A stretch of 64,000 bases of DNA. Origin: Pampus argenteus (lineage: Eukaryota; Chordata; Actinopteri; Scombriformes; Stromateidae). This document shows positions 34,240-46,634 of the stretch, piece after piece (position 1 is the first letter of the stretch; every line of letters starts with the position of its first letter). The stretch is taken from NCBI GenBank assembly GCA_036937835.1, contig CM072875.1, positions 16,585,501-16,649,500 of the forward strand. The letters are read 5' to 3'. Made by a program: the position numbers and the translations under genes. The notes under the pieces are model-generated. The model ran no database searches, was not told the origin of the DNA, and saw only the letters and a program-made list of their open reading frames with translations.

Positions 34240-34880
34240 ATGCCACTGATGAATTATTAAACCAGCTAAAATGCGGCAAACCATTCCCTGCCTTCCTCCC
34301 AAAAAAAGATGACCAGTGATGAGGAGTTAAACGATGAGAATATGAAATTAAATTTACATTCCCACTTGTGGGATACAGACACAGCCAGGAACAAGCCCAC
34401 AAATCACTTGGCACGGCCTCTGATATCATTTTCATATCGATTCAGGGTCTGGCCTTGCTGACTTTGCCAGAGTGAACCTCTGCTCTGGCCAATCAGTATG
34501 CATTCAAAATCAATGGGCTGATCAAACACACAAGGGTAAAGCAGAAAAAAAAGTGTGCAACTACAAAGATACTAGAAGAGAGAATCAAATGCTGCTGCTT
34601 AACTCAAAGTAAGACAGCAATCACTTGCATCTTTGAAAAAATGATTTCAGAGATGGTAAATTGAGACTGAATTACAAAGTGAAATTAAATGTAAATATGA
34701 GTGATAAGTCGTGACAGTCAACAGGCAGGAGGTCCCAAGCAAAATGGGATATATTATGCAAATGAAATGCAATGCCACTATCGGGTTAGATGATTCATAG
34801 CAGCTCCATAATCAGATTTTTCCTGCATCTAATAAGGCATTCTGAATAGTTTGCCACGGTATAACTAATCTTTAAAGCAG
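34240..34880. promoter_or_regulatory. Candidate conserved non-coding element with POU octamer
   Basis: A unique, repeat-free block. It contains the perfect octamer ATGCAAAT within ATATTATGCAAATGAAATGC (34750-34769), the consensus site of POU/Oct factors. Further AT-rich homeodomain-like words include GAATTATTAAACC, TGAATTACAAAG and CATCTAATAAGGC. The even composition, absence of coding frames and motif density are typical of vertebrate developmental enhancers. Conservation cannot be tested from one sequence. Confidence 0.22.
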
Positions 34881-36482
34881 TAGCTACATTTTACTGATCA
34901 CTCTTGAGTTGATACTCAATAAAACACGGGAAAAGAGAGATTTTTTTATTCTCTTGTTTGATGAGACTCTTTTTGAATAGATAACAGTCGGTTATACAGT
35001 TATGTAGTGTAACAGATATCAACATTTAAGAGGTTAAACAGTCTAATAACAATATAGTGGCCAACACTATTTTTGACATAGACACAAATGTGACATAAAC
35101 CATTTTAAATAAGGATCTATTATATTTGATTATTGAAGCAGCACCGATATTACCATACTAACAGTGGATATAATGACTACATGTAATGTGAAAGGTGTCA
35201 CTCATACAGACTCATAGAGACTCCTCTGAGCTCTACAGAGCGTACACGTTGTTTTGGTTTTACCTTTGAGCCTGACATGTTTGGCATTGGCAAGGTTACT
35301 TATTATTTCAGTACTGAGTTGATGCCGATATTTCTATGAGCTAAAATCAGCCAGTGTATTAGTTTTATACTTAATTTTGTTTAATGCAATTTTCAATGGC
35401 TCGTGTGTGTGTGTGTGTGTGTGTATGTGTAGTCTCTTTTTTTAATGGTCAAATACAATTACAGCATAGTTCATCAACCTGCTGGTCCAGGTGTATTTTT
35501 AGACCTTAATGAGTACACAACCTTATGCGATGCCACAGTATGCTCATATTGTGGCGTGATATGTGCAAAGCTCAAAGAAGCTTCCTCCTTTTTCAATTAC
35601 CAGCTCATAGCAGAGGCCCATATTTTCAGTATATTCACACTGTGCTTTTTCCTCTGTTTCCCATTTCACACTGTCATTCACAAGCTCTGAGGTGCACAGA
35701 GTTACACAGGTGCGTGTTGTCTTCCAAATGTTTGCACTGCAGGCGTTTGGTTCACATGGGCTTCCTATGGAGTTAACTGATGCCTGTCCATAGCTGGATT
35801 TCCAGGCTTGGGATTCAGGCGTGCAGGAAGTCAGGCAAAAAAGCAGAGCAGATAGCTCAGAAGGGAGATGAGGAGATGGCCGCCTGCCTAAGCCGGCAGG
35901 GGAAGGATTATAACTCGAGCATCGTGCCTGAGCAGCTTGGGCTTTGGGAGCGTGAGAGAGGCCAGCAGCTGGCCCATGGGGCCCACAGATGGAGCCTCTG
36001 GATGGGGAGTGGAGAAACCTGGTCAAGCATTTCAGATGGACTTGTGCATGACTCACAGGCCCTCACCATCTCACCTCACCTACTCAGAGTCATGAGACTG
36101 TTCGTGTCCTTGTGGTGCAGGTTGCAGGTCATGAATACTGATGCAGGAAAACAGGAAATGGAAGTCATTACTTCCTCTGAATATCTCCCTGGATTGTTTT
36201 GACATGACAATTATCCAGGTCAAGAGTGTGATGACGAAGTGTGACTGTTAATATGACAAGAAACTAAATTTAAATCTATTACTAATAATAAATAATAAAC
36301 TACTTTCCCTTGCATCAGAAATAGATGATAACCTTTTTTTCTATCATCACATTTCAATCTATTTAAATGAAAATTATTAAATCAACCTGTGTACAATAAT
36401 GAAAAATAAACTTTCTCTGACTTTCTTGGAGTGAGCACTTCATATGTGACAAAATCACTGGGAATATTAATACATACTGTAG
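34881..36482. other. Non-coding DNA, GC-richer centre with opposed open frames
   Basis: A 22-bp (GT)n lies at 35403-35424. The stretch 35780-36130 is GC-richer and holds the longest open frame of the window (35544-36056, minus, 170 codons) opposite a plus-strand frame of 140 codons (35780-36202). Neither resembles a known family, and no clear splice sites bound them. Confidence 0.45.
35403..35424. repeat. (GT)n microsatellite
   Basis: A 22-bp GT run followed by ATGTGTAG. Confidence 0.95.
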
Positions 36483-36596
36483 GTGGGTGTGAGTTATAGC
36501 ACACAGCAAGCAGTTATTATTGCTGAGGAAGTGAGAAAAGCTTGGTTAAGTGGAAATCCAGGCGATGTTAAATTGATTTTAGCATCACAAGTGGTG
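36483..36596 (+). other. Candidate 114-nt symmetric exon (unproven)
   Basis: The segment lies between a weak 3' splice site (TACATACTGTAG, ending 36482) and a strong donor (GTG then GTAAGTGG at 36597). It is 114 nt long, exactly 38 codons, and open in phase 0: it starts VGVSYSTQQAVIIAEEVRKA and ends LILASQVV. The frame continues beyond the donor to 36797. The residue mix is protein-like, but no family is recognised and the acceptor lacks a good polypyrimidine tract. Confidence 0.2.
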
Positions 36597-36797
36597 GTAA
36601 GTGGTCATTGCTGTGGTGTTTTTGCACCACACTTTGCCGTAATCATTGGGACGTGTACTGTGAAAACTTGTTATGGGTCAAGCAAGGGTAGACCAGAGCA
36701 AGTCTGTCCAGATTTTTTACTGATTTGGATGTCTTCCCTTTCCTTTGTCTTTTTAACCACATTACCTCAAACGCCAACTAGCCACCTATTTTATTAA

Positions 36798-38220
36798 TGC
36801 CAATCAATTGCTGTTTTGTTGCGTTATATTGTTGTATGTTGTACGAAAATATTGGCTGTGCAATTAAACACTAGAGAAATGTTCTTAATAAAGGACATGG
36901 ATGTCGACTATCCTTGCGGTTTGAGAAAATGAAATCACAGGGACAAGTTGTTCTTCATATTAAATAGCTGCTTTCATGTGCTCCACAACATTATCACCCG
37001 TTTGACAAACATAACGGAAATATTGTTATTTGCTTTCCTTGAGTAAAAATTACATGAGAAAATAATTTTATTTTTTTAGGAGGGGAAATACAATTTCACA
37101 ACCAGGGACCAGCGAATATAACAAATATGAAATCTTTCATAATGTAGGTGTCGGTTGAATCTGTTTTGAATTTCATCAAAAAAAAAATGAATGTGCTTTA
37201 TAGGGTTTAATGGATTGTAAGTAGACTAGTGTGAAGACAAAACCAAAGAAATCACTCCTTAATTTTAAGAAAAGTTAATAGATTAGAAAGCTATTAGGTC
37301 ATCGTAATCATATTTTTATTCTCCTTTTCTTTACAGAAAAATAAAAAAATGTTAATGTTTCATATGGTGCCGACACTCATTGGGCTCTGTTATCCCTTGA
37401 TAGAATTTAGTATGTCACTGCTTTAAAATACCCACTTTTCTGACTAAACTGTAATCCTCCCACTCTGCTGAATCTCCAAATATAGTGCATCTGTGTCAAC
37501 CATCTGGTTCAGCACAGGTTCCCTGTGCACTTCAAGTTTGCAGAACATAAGGACCATATTTGCAGCATTAGCTCCATCAGCATTCGCTGCTTCGAGTGGG
37601 TCACGCAAGCCAAGACACTTCTTCCAGAAATAAACCAAGATCCTGACACACAGACCTCACTCTTGTCTTATGCTATTTGCGTTGTCTTGCCCATTGTAGC
37701 CTGCCGTCACATGATTCTGCCACTCAAACAGAGACGTCAAATCCTTTATAGACACATCATGCATATTTGAAGACTGAGCATTTGGCCCATAAATAGCACT
37801 GAGGCTAAATAATGAAAAAGCATTTGCTGAAAATATATGAATAGGGTTGTGCATTCAGCATAGTGGCCAGATGTCTGCTGTGTGGGGTCGTATGTGTGTA
37901 CTGTATTTGAAGGTGAAATACAAGCACGTATGCAGATGTTTATGTTTGTGCTTCTGTCTAAAATGATATTGTACCGGTATTATAATCACAGCACATCTGG
38001 GACGTGCTGCGATTTGAAACATCGCTTACAAAAGTGCAATACAACCAAAGATATTTATTGTTTAGTTAAATATATATATAGTATTTAAACAATGATTATC
38101 GTAACTTGAATATTTAATTTATAACAACGTCAAGTAGAAATTGGAAGAACAGTTTTGGTGGAGGCTGTCAAAATGAAGTGAATTGTTTTATCAGCAACAT
38201 CATGCATCCTATTTTTTTTT
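36798..38220. other. Unique AT-rich non-coding DNA
   Basis: No gene or named repeat recognised. Short A-run near 37179-37187 and a TATATATATA stretch near 38072. Confidence 0.5.
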
Positions 38221-38382
38221 CCACAAAAGCTAAACAACTTTCTCAAGGGCACAAGGGAGTTTAGGAGAAAAATGAAAATTGCTTCTTGACTTCTCCCTCC
38301 CACACTTTCCTACCAGTTTGGGGATTCAAACTGGCAAACCTCTGATCAGATACTCTCTTGTCTAGCCTTTAAGCTGCTGCCA
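38221..38382 (-). mobile_element. tRNA-derived SINE (degraded)
   Basis: Read on the minus strand, the segment has an A-box-like GCTAGACAAGAGAGT and then a B-box-like CAGTTTGAATCCCC (canonical GGTTCGAATCC). Between them lies GATCAGAGGTTTGCCAG. It continues with AAACTGGTAGG and GTGGGAGGGAGAAG, and near the end CTTGTGCCCTTGAGAAAGTT. This matches the layout of fish tRNA-derived SINEs as I know them: AGGTTGCCGGTTCGAATCCC, ACTGGCAGG, then CCCTTGAGCAAGGC. The Pol III boxes are mutated, so it is unlikely to be transcribed now. Confidence 0.65.
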
Positions 38383-38654
38383 GCTCAGTGTGCTGTTTTT
38401 ATTTTAAATCCCCAGCTCACTCAGTTGTTTGAAATCCTGAGGAAGATACATGTTTGCAGTGAAAAGGAGAGTGCTGTCATAGAAGGCATGATTTTATAGC
38501 GGTGTCTTTCAGCACAAAGGGGCCAGATAAAGCCTGAGACTTTTTCATTATACATGGAGAAAAATAAGTCCAACAGTGAAATTAATTTTTTACTGCAACT
38601 TCAACCCACGTCTACCCTCACCATTCATTTTTTTCACTTTTTCTTTCATTCCTC

Positions 38655-38790
38655 CTACCCCCACCCCACCCCAAGCACGCACACACACACACAAATATAG
38701 TGTCTGCTCGCACAAACACGCATACATAAAAGTATACACGTAAGCAAGCTTCGATGCATACGTACACACGCGCACATATAGATCCAGTTG
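38655..38790. repeat. CA-rich low-complexity stretch
   Basis: A (CA)n core at about 38679-38692 lies within a C/A-rich region of CCCCACCCC, CGCACAC and ACACGCGCACA words. Confidence 0.7.
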
Positions 38791-39240
38791 ACGGTACTGA
38801 ATAATTGAGAGGTGGCAATAAAAGGAATGGTGCACATTAGAGTGAGCGATGGTTGTGGAAATGGAGAGAAAGCCCAGGGAATGCCTGCAGGTGAGAGTTA
38901 ACATGTGAATAATCATGTATGGATCTTAGGAGAGCACCACACATTAGTGGTCTCTTGTGGCAGCTGGATTTACGATTGTTTTTTTTTTTCTTTTTCTCTC
39001 GCACACTTGTCAGAGTAGAGAGCACAGCGAGCAAGCCACATGAATTGGAACAAATTTAACTTGAGGGTCTTTTCACTGCATCAGAGATTATAATGGGATA
39101 AAATATGAATATACAAATATTGAATTAATATGTAAATGGGAAAAAAAGACTCAGGGAATGTAGTTGCTGCTTTGCAAAATTTGTTACAGTGGAAGGTGAG
39201 GAAAGAGGATTATGCAACAGAGAAAACGTATTGTTATACC
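38791..39240. other. Unique non-coding DNA
   Basis: Nothing recognised except a T-rich run at 38980-38997. Confidence 0.5.
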
Positions 39241-39475
39241 TATTTTTTTTTTCTTGAATGGAGCACATCCTTGTTATAGCAGCATAACCAGGGGCTGGTC
39301 AAAGGCAAGTTCAAGACAGTGCTAACTATAAGCTTTATCAAAAAGGAAAGTTTTAAGCCTACTCCTAAACGTAGAGACGGTGTCTGCCCCCCGTCTGAAA
39401 TTGGAAGGTGATTCCTCAGGAGACGAGCCTGATCGCTGAAGGCTCTGCCTCCCATTATACTTTTGGAGACTCTAG
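39241..39475 (-). mobile_element. C-terminal end of an L2/Rex1-like LINE ORF2 (5'-truncated)
   Basis: The minus-strand translation reads MGGRAFSDQARLLRNHLPIS and, after a short gap, SLRLGVGLKLSFLIK. This matches the conserved end of fish LINE ORF2 proteins, where a GGRAFSYQAPLLWNQLP motif precedes a TFKxxLKTxLFxKAY tail. The plus-strand DNA also shows the familiar words CTATAAGCTTTATC, AAAAAGGAAAGTTTTAAGCC and GAAGGCTCTGCCTCCCATTA. Only the last part of the ORF survives. On the minus strand the copy ends in an A-rich tail (plus-strand T-run 39242-39252). Such 5' truncation is usual for target-primed reverse transcription. Confidence 0.8.
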
Positions 39476-41039
39476 GAGTGTTTTAGTGTTTTAGTAAACA
39501 AGACAGGGTGTGCCTGATTTTTTTTTTCTGTCTACCTGATGAATGTAAGTCCAGTAATCGATTTGTCTTTACTGAGGGAAATATCTGTAGTTATTAATTC
39601 TCCATTATGTTTACCAGTTAGTCACCAACTCTGCTGGTTTACTATTTCATGCCGAGCAGGTGGTGTACAGCTGCCTAATGCGGCCAGAAAACAACACTAT
39701 GGAAGCAGTGAGAGTGGACAACTAATAAAGCTTTAAATATTTTTTGTTCTGCTCCATTAATTTGCTGCAGTGAGCTAATTAACTTAAGCTACCGTACTAC
39801 TGTTACTCATCACGTCCAAGTTTGTTTTCTCTTTCTCTTTTTATTTTCGGGCACTTTTTGTTAGGATTCAACAAGTAATTTTTTAAATATTGAATGCCTG
39901 CAGTAACATGTTTAACAGAGCTTAAAAAATGAAAATGCTTCAGCTCGCCAAGCTTGCTTTTTTTTTTTTAACACATGTTAACATGCTGGTCTGGGATTTG
40001 TGCTAGCGCATGTGTAGCAGTTTATTGGCTAACTTGGCTTTTCTTTTTGCCTTGGAGTGATATTAAATTGTGCAGCACACACATCATCATAGCTGTGGTT
40101 ATGATACCTCTGCTACAATGGAGTAACTTGCTTCATTACTAAGATTGTATACAGAGAGCAGAATGAATATAACCTATGCATGTATTGGAATCCAACCTGA
40201 TGGAGAGTCGCATCGAGACTAGAAGAGGTTCCCAAAGTAATCTAGAGATAAATTATTTCAGTAATTATTTCCCTGTAGGGGATTCCTCACTATATCTTAT
40301 TTTATTTAATAGATAAATGGCCATCTTTATTGAGAGGAAGCAAACAAGTGTTACACTGAATGAATTTGAAACTCGTGCCATAAATAAAAGTTGGTCGCTA
40401 AAACAAGTTATTATAGAAACTTGATTGTGGTTTGTTGTTGCTCCATCTAACAAAAGTCTATCTTTCATTTCATTTATTATACAGTCACACAGTTGTGAAG
40501 CTGGAATCACAATGCAAGACACTTTATTTTAACTTTACAAGCTGTGTTTCTTTGATCGTAGGTACCATGACAATAGGGTGCCAGGTTGTGATGCATTGCT
40601 ATTTATAAGCAGCCATATCTCTGAATAAGTAATATGACCAGAATAGGACTGCAGCATAGGTCACCTTTCTACTCATTTCATTAAGTTCTTCAAGATTTCA
40701 ATTAAAGTTCCCTGGAGATATTTCAGTCAAGGTAGCCGCAGTGAAATGTGGATTAGTGACACTCACGTTGACCTTTTGAGTAAATGCCTTTCACATTCGT
40801 CTCATGCATTACAAATGTCTTGTGATTTTCAAAAGAGTGAGTGATTTTTCATGTGCTCTCCGCTCTATCTGATAGTTAGCATGATATCAAACACTTTGTG
40901 GGAATGTTTGAGAGAATGAGGTGGTTTCTGAACTATCTTATGGATACACATAACACAATCACACTTTGTGTAGTGCTGAGATAATAAAGGAGGAGACAAA
41001 CTCTTTGTTTTTAGCCCAGGCATCTGGATTGATATAAAC
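39476..41039. other. Unique non-coding DNA
   Basis: T-runs at 39518-39526 and 39957-39969. No gene or transposon recognised. Confidence 0.5.
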
Positions 41040-41660
41040 AGAGTGCCAGTTTTATTTTACAATTATCCTACCAGTCACCAGTGTTGTTATTAACAATTAA
41101 AATGCATAAATGTGTCTAGGAAGCACATTATCTTGTCTCATTTCAAGTGTGAATATAAAAATAGAGCGCACCTGCTGAAAATTATTAACCTTTGAAGCTA
41201 TGGCATGTACAACTGGCATGTATTAATTACTGTGTTGGTAATGCAATCTAATTATATAATTATACATATTTTATCTGGCATACAAGCATTCATCTTGTAC
41301 CTCAAGTAACTTGTATGGGGGAAAATAATTTGATAGCACTAATAATTTGATCTGGTTTGGTACACCAGGCCCTGAGAAAATATTAGCTTGCAAACCATCA
41401 ACCAATGATTTACCTTGTCTCAACTTTGTTGTTTGAAGTTTAGCATGTATCTTAACCTGGCTCCTCTGAGCTTTTAACTGCCTTCGGGGGGATTGGTGAG
41501 ACTGAACTGTGAAGTAAAAGTACAAGCAGGAAAACCAGAACATGCATAGGGTGGCAGAGTTTGGTGTTACCTCTCTGTGGGTTTTACATTACACATGTTA
41601 TGAAGCTGAATCTCAGCATGCATGGATTGGAATTAATCATGATCATCATTATCACTTTAT
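41040..41660. promoter_or_regulatory. Candidate conserved non-coding element with TAATTA cluster
   Basis: A repeat-free block with several homeodomain-type sites close together: TATTAACAATTAAAATG, GTATTAATTACTG, ATCTAATTATATAATTAT and CACTAATAATTTGATC. There is also CACCTGC (E-box) near 41170. The homeodomain core TAATTA recurs within a few tens of bases. This is compatible with a developmental enhancer but could reflect AT-richness alone. Confidence 0.2.
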
Positions 41661-44600
41661 AAGCTCCTGCACTTCCATACATGACCGTTCTCTAGTCAAG
41701 TTATTTACCATTGTCTGCTGATGAGGCTGCAGGTCAGGTGTTAGCAGCTCTAAAGCTCCTCATAGTCTCTATTGCTGATAACGAAGTGACTAATGGACTA
41801 ATAAACAAAATGATGCCACTGAAAAGAAGTGAGTACAGTTTGTTCCTGACTTTTAAAGAGTGTCTCTTATTTATTTAACTAGACTGAACCTGACAAGGCT
41901 AACAAGACTAACGTCATTATACCCAGAGACGAGAATGTTTGCAAAAACATAGTTAGTTCTTTTTTTTTTCCTTTTTTTTTTTTAAAAGATTTTCTTAAGG
42001 TAAACTAGTTTTAAACTGTACAATGTGTAATCGGAGGATGCCACAAGGCATGCTGATGCACTCCATGAATGACATATACAGTACATATAGCTTTAAATGG
42101 AAATAACTGTCTGAAAATGAAGCTGATGTGACCACGAGTCACCTCAAGTAGGAATTGGGGTTCTTACCTGCTACAATCTTGAATTAATTCACAGAGAAAT
42201 CAAACATAAATCTATTTTTGTAAGTTGTTATTTGTTAACAACACAAAAAAGACACAACGCAACCACAAGGGCACAGTGCAGCAGACAAGCAGGCCAACCA
42301 CTGGTTAAATGGTATAAAAATGTTTTTTCTGCACGCCCCTTTGTCCCCATTATGACGAGAACCGTTCCTAAAAATTCGAACAGGGTCCTCTGGCACACGC
42401 ATGCATACGAAAAAATATAGTCGAACACACTCAAATATAGTTACCTGGACCTCACAAGTAGATAAACGCACATATTTTCCTTTTCTGTGTTTCTCAGCCT
42501 GTCTCTCCCTCTTTGAATGTAAGAAGCTTCTGAGACTTTGGCAGCGCGCACATTTAGCTGCTGCAGTCCTTTTTGGGTGTAGTGTCGTTTCCCACAGTCT
42601 CTCCCAGCTGTTTATATCAAGTCATTCTGTCAGGCAGGCAACCCCGCACTGCTGCATTATTCATACTCTGCTATGGAGACGAGGGAATCGGAAGTCCCGA
42701 CCACCACTTTGATGACATGCAAAGAAAGGGGGAAAGACTCTGCACCGCTTGCATCTGCTGTCACCGGTGCTTTCCCAGCTGCTGTGATCATCAAGTTGAA
42801 CACAGGAATCACAAATGAGACTGTACAAGTGTGTAAGGGGCTGCAACGTTGATATTTGTGTGAGTAAATAGGTGCTTATGTGTGTGCATGAAACTGTGCA
42901 CGTATGTGTGAGCTAAATCTTCTATTTATGTGTGTGTGGATGATTAAATTTTGCTTAATGTTATTTTCACCTCGTTTTCCCTCCGGTATTGCATTTATGC
43001 AATACCTTCATTAAAGCCATTCATCACCCTCATAACTTCGGGTTTCCCTTGTAGAGGCAACACAAAATCACAGCTCGCCACAGCTGTACTATAAATGTCT
43101 TTCATGGTGAAACACCCTCCCAAGGCTTTGTCAGAGACAAATCTAACCACAAGCTTGGATAAAGTATGTCTGTGTACATCACTGGGTAATTACATAATCT
43201 GAACAATCTGACAAGGTAACGGATGTGATGGAAAAATGAAAAACGTGTGTCTCTCATACATCATATTACTCAAAATCTGAGGGCCGCTTAGGTTTGACAG
43301 AGATTGTGGCTGTAAGGAATATGGCTGATCCTCTATCATAGAGATTTTTTTTTTTGTCAGTCATAGCAGCAATACAGAAAAGCTGAATAGAATCCCAGTA
43401 TTACACTCATAATGCCCAACAAATAAAGGCATGCGTTAAAACCTGATGTAAAAGTATGCAAAGTAACAGTGTGACTGTGTATGCTGATGTTTGCTGATTT
43501 ACGCATGTTAGCATTAATGGACGAGCCTGATTGACAGTAGTGCGACTTCCCGTGTTGACTCGGTGTGATTGGGTTGGAGATGTCAGTGCACTCTGCTGGC
43601 AGCGTTCTCCATTCGTCACCGTCTTGAGCCGTGAGATCGTCCGGCAGACACCCGTCGAATCGGAGATCTCCTGTCTGTTCTGCCTGTCTGTAATCCCACT
43701 CTTAGCATGTACAGGCACGTCTACGGCCCCCAAGAACACCCATCGCATGAAAACTAATCCATTGATCCTTCTCCCAGTGTCAGTCACAAAAGCAGTTAGA
43801 GCTATGAGCTGCAGAGCTATGCTATGTCAAGTGTGGCCCTCAAAGCTCAGGAATCAATAGTGTAGAAATAATTTGGGATGCAATTGTTCAAATAATGGCT
43901 CTGTGTATGTGTGGCACACAGAGTAAGTTGAAATAGATGACTTTGTAAATAGGATTGAGTCATTTAGTCACATTGTGAATAACATATATGATTTGTCTAT
44001 GGCAAAACCCTGACTAACAAAGTCAAGCAAACGACATTTATCATCCCTTTGTTTTTCTTAAGTCTGAAAACATTTTTTACCCTCTGTGTATATTGCATCT
44101 AGACATGAAACCCAAATATAAAGTGATATAAAATGATTTATGAAAGAGGCTCATTGGAGAGTAGGGCAATGAAAATGCCATCCACCTGAAAATCTAATAA
44201 GCATCCTGCCCGAATTGGCCTATGAGGCGATGGCATGTACAGGAAGTCTTTCACAGGCTGATCATGTATTAAACAGACTTCCCCTCCTTAAATATTCATG
44301 GGTAAAGCTTTACTCATTAATCTTTCATTATCTTCGATCTCTCTGTTTTGCATACATCAGGAGCTTGGAGTTGTTTTTGGTTACAATCACCTTTGTTTCA
44401 CATTTTCCTGTGTGAGCGTGCTCGCAGTTTGGTGCTGATTATATTGCCAGCAGATAATGAGTCATCTTGATATTTGGGTTTGTTATTTTGCCATTTCCTG
44501 TCTGTATTGGAAATCAAAATTTGAAATTTTTGTGATGAAAAGATGGATTTCTAGCTCAATGGCTTAAGGAGGAGGAGAGGTTTGACCACACATCACTGAG

Positions 44601-46130
44601 CTTACCGAAGCTTAACAGGATCTCTGCATCTGCACAGATGTTCGTGTCTCAGAAAAGACTCACTTCCAGTCAGTCAATACGGCTGCAAATGCACAAACAA
44701 ACACGAACAAACAGGCACATTGTGGAAGTAAAATCTAGTCAACTAAATCTAATAAAAGAACCAGATTTATGTTAGGTTTGAAGTTGCCCTCTTGTATCCA
44801 CGTTCACATCAACTCTTTGAAACTCACTCGCTCCTGTGATGCTGTGACGTGGACGATGTTCTAAATTAGAGTTTTGGGGGAGAAAAAGTACAAATTGTCG
44901 CTCCGAGATGAAAGAAGTTTGTAGTCTGTGGAGGTCAGCGGTTCACTGAATGCGTATACGGCTTCCCGGAACCGCCCACACCTTGATTAAGGATGTACTG
45001 AGATGTGATCCCAGTGATTACCATAGATGACTATAGGAGTGCAAAGCTGGGAAATGGTGTGTAGGACTTCAGGGGGACACTGGTGGGCAGCGGCTTTATC
45101 GACTTGCTCCCTTGGATTCCTGTTAATACTATACTAGGGACTTAACACACCTACACGTATGGACAATGTGCAGACAGAAATGCATGGACAAAAGCACACA
45201 CAGAGATGGGAAGACATAAGAACAAGCAAAAGCGCTCTACTATAAATACATCACACGTACACAATAGGAGAGACACATTTAAATGAACTCAAAAACACTA
45301 CAAATCCCTGTTTCCTGTATGTGAAGAGTTTTCTTTAAATGAGGCAAAATCTAAATCTTATAATGACTTTTCTCGCTGCTATTCATCCCCTACCATCACC
45401 ATCACCATGGTTCTCAGTAGCACAGACCTTGTTATCCTGTTCACTCTCCTTCTTCATGATCTGACATACTGATAACAATGCAATTAATCAGAAGCTCTGG
45501 GCAGTTACTTTTTTGTGGCAAAACAGAAATTCTCCCACCTAAAAAGTTGATAATTCCCACCATGAACCCCAACATTGAAACATTTGGTAGGTTTTGTTAT
45601 AATATAAAAAATGCCAAACAAAGCTCCTGAAAAGAAAAGCCGTCTCCTCGTCAGGTTACAGAGGGATGCTTCTTGCTATTCTTCTCATCCACTGATGATG
45701 ACTAATGTAATAGTGAATCAGTGTTATGCAGAATCAAGTGAGGCTCATGCTGTTCCCACTGGTCATCCGGCTTTGAAGAGGTATGCGTGTCTCCCATCTG
45801 TTGTTATTTGGACACCCGCTGGCACCATACAATGATGCATTGATTTACATTTACTGACAGGTTGTCAGTCTTTAATAAAGCTCTACTACAGTCTCCAAAA
45901 AACTAGGAACAAGAGGAGGGTTGTTGGTTTGAATCCTCAGTGCTGAATCACATCCCTCCCCCCCCAGGGAAATAAGTAATTCAGTCAACGTAATAAAACA
46001 TGTGACTTTGACCTGGCCTGAGTACAAATCCCAGTGGCCCTTGATACTGAAATTGCACCGTATCACTTGATTACAACTGACACACCCACCATTGTGCCTC
46101 TCCTCCCACTCCAGCACAGATCACGTTCAC
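41661..46130. other. Unique non-coding DNA, GC-richer near 42.5 and 43.6 kb
   Basis: T-runs lie at 41960-41969 and 41973-41982. The stretches 42530-42800 and 43540-43700 are GC-richer and carry opposed open frames (up to 126 codons, minus, 43407-43787) without family resemblance. The stretch 44180-44480 is unique with several TAAT words. Near 45930 a TTGGTTTGAATCCTC resembles a Pol III B box, but no convincing A box accompanies it. Confidence 0.45.
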
Positions 46131-46183
46131 TGTGAATTGGCGAAACAATCCTTTGTGTGTATGCCAAAAAATGCCAATTCACA
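46131..46183. repeat. 53-bp hairpin with perfect 11-bp arms
   Basis: TGTGAATTGGC (46131-46141) and GCCAATTCACA (46173-46183) are perfect reverse complements separated by 31 nt. No flanking duplication was found, so I do not call it a transposon. Confidence 0.85.
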
Positions 46184-46615
46184 GCCATAAAGCCCAGTGC
46201 GCCATGCACCATACGCTGTCATGAAAATAAGAGCCAAGCTTGTCTCTGCATATTTAATCATCTGTATCCTCAATGACCTGTTAGATGTGGAACTCAATAG
46301 TTGCACAATTCAAAGACAAAATGACAGAGGACACATAGAGATCCCAGAAGTTTACTCGCCAGCGCCGGATGCATTCAGGCAATCACAACTTGGCTGACAA
46401 GAAGTGATGGCAAGTCCCACGATTCATAGAGAGAACAAAGAATCAGACTCAAACAGCACATCATAGCACTGTCAGTAGTACAGTGCCAGCTTAGACAGAT
46501 GGGCAGATGAAACAGCTGTGTCCAAATTAATAGAGTGTGCATAGTCAAGCTGACAGCCCATCTCAGTAGACACTGTGTTAGCGACTGGCAAAAACTGTAA
46601 TCTGATTACAAACAC

Positions 46616-46634
46616 TTTTTTTTTTTTTTTTTTT
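46616..46634. repeat. Poly-T tract
   Basis: Nineteen consecutive T residues. No retroelement body is recognised beside it. Confidence 0.95.

Noticed and set aside
38590..38916. Overlapping minus-strand frames with VCVCV/HTH runs
   Set aside because: They arise from the CA-rich low-complexity tract and shift freely between frames.
45880..46000. Possible tRNA-derived SINE around TTGGTTTGAATCCTC
   Set aside because: Only a B-box-like word is present. No A box at the expected distance and no recognisable SINE body.
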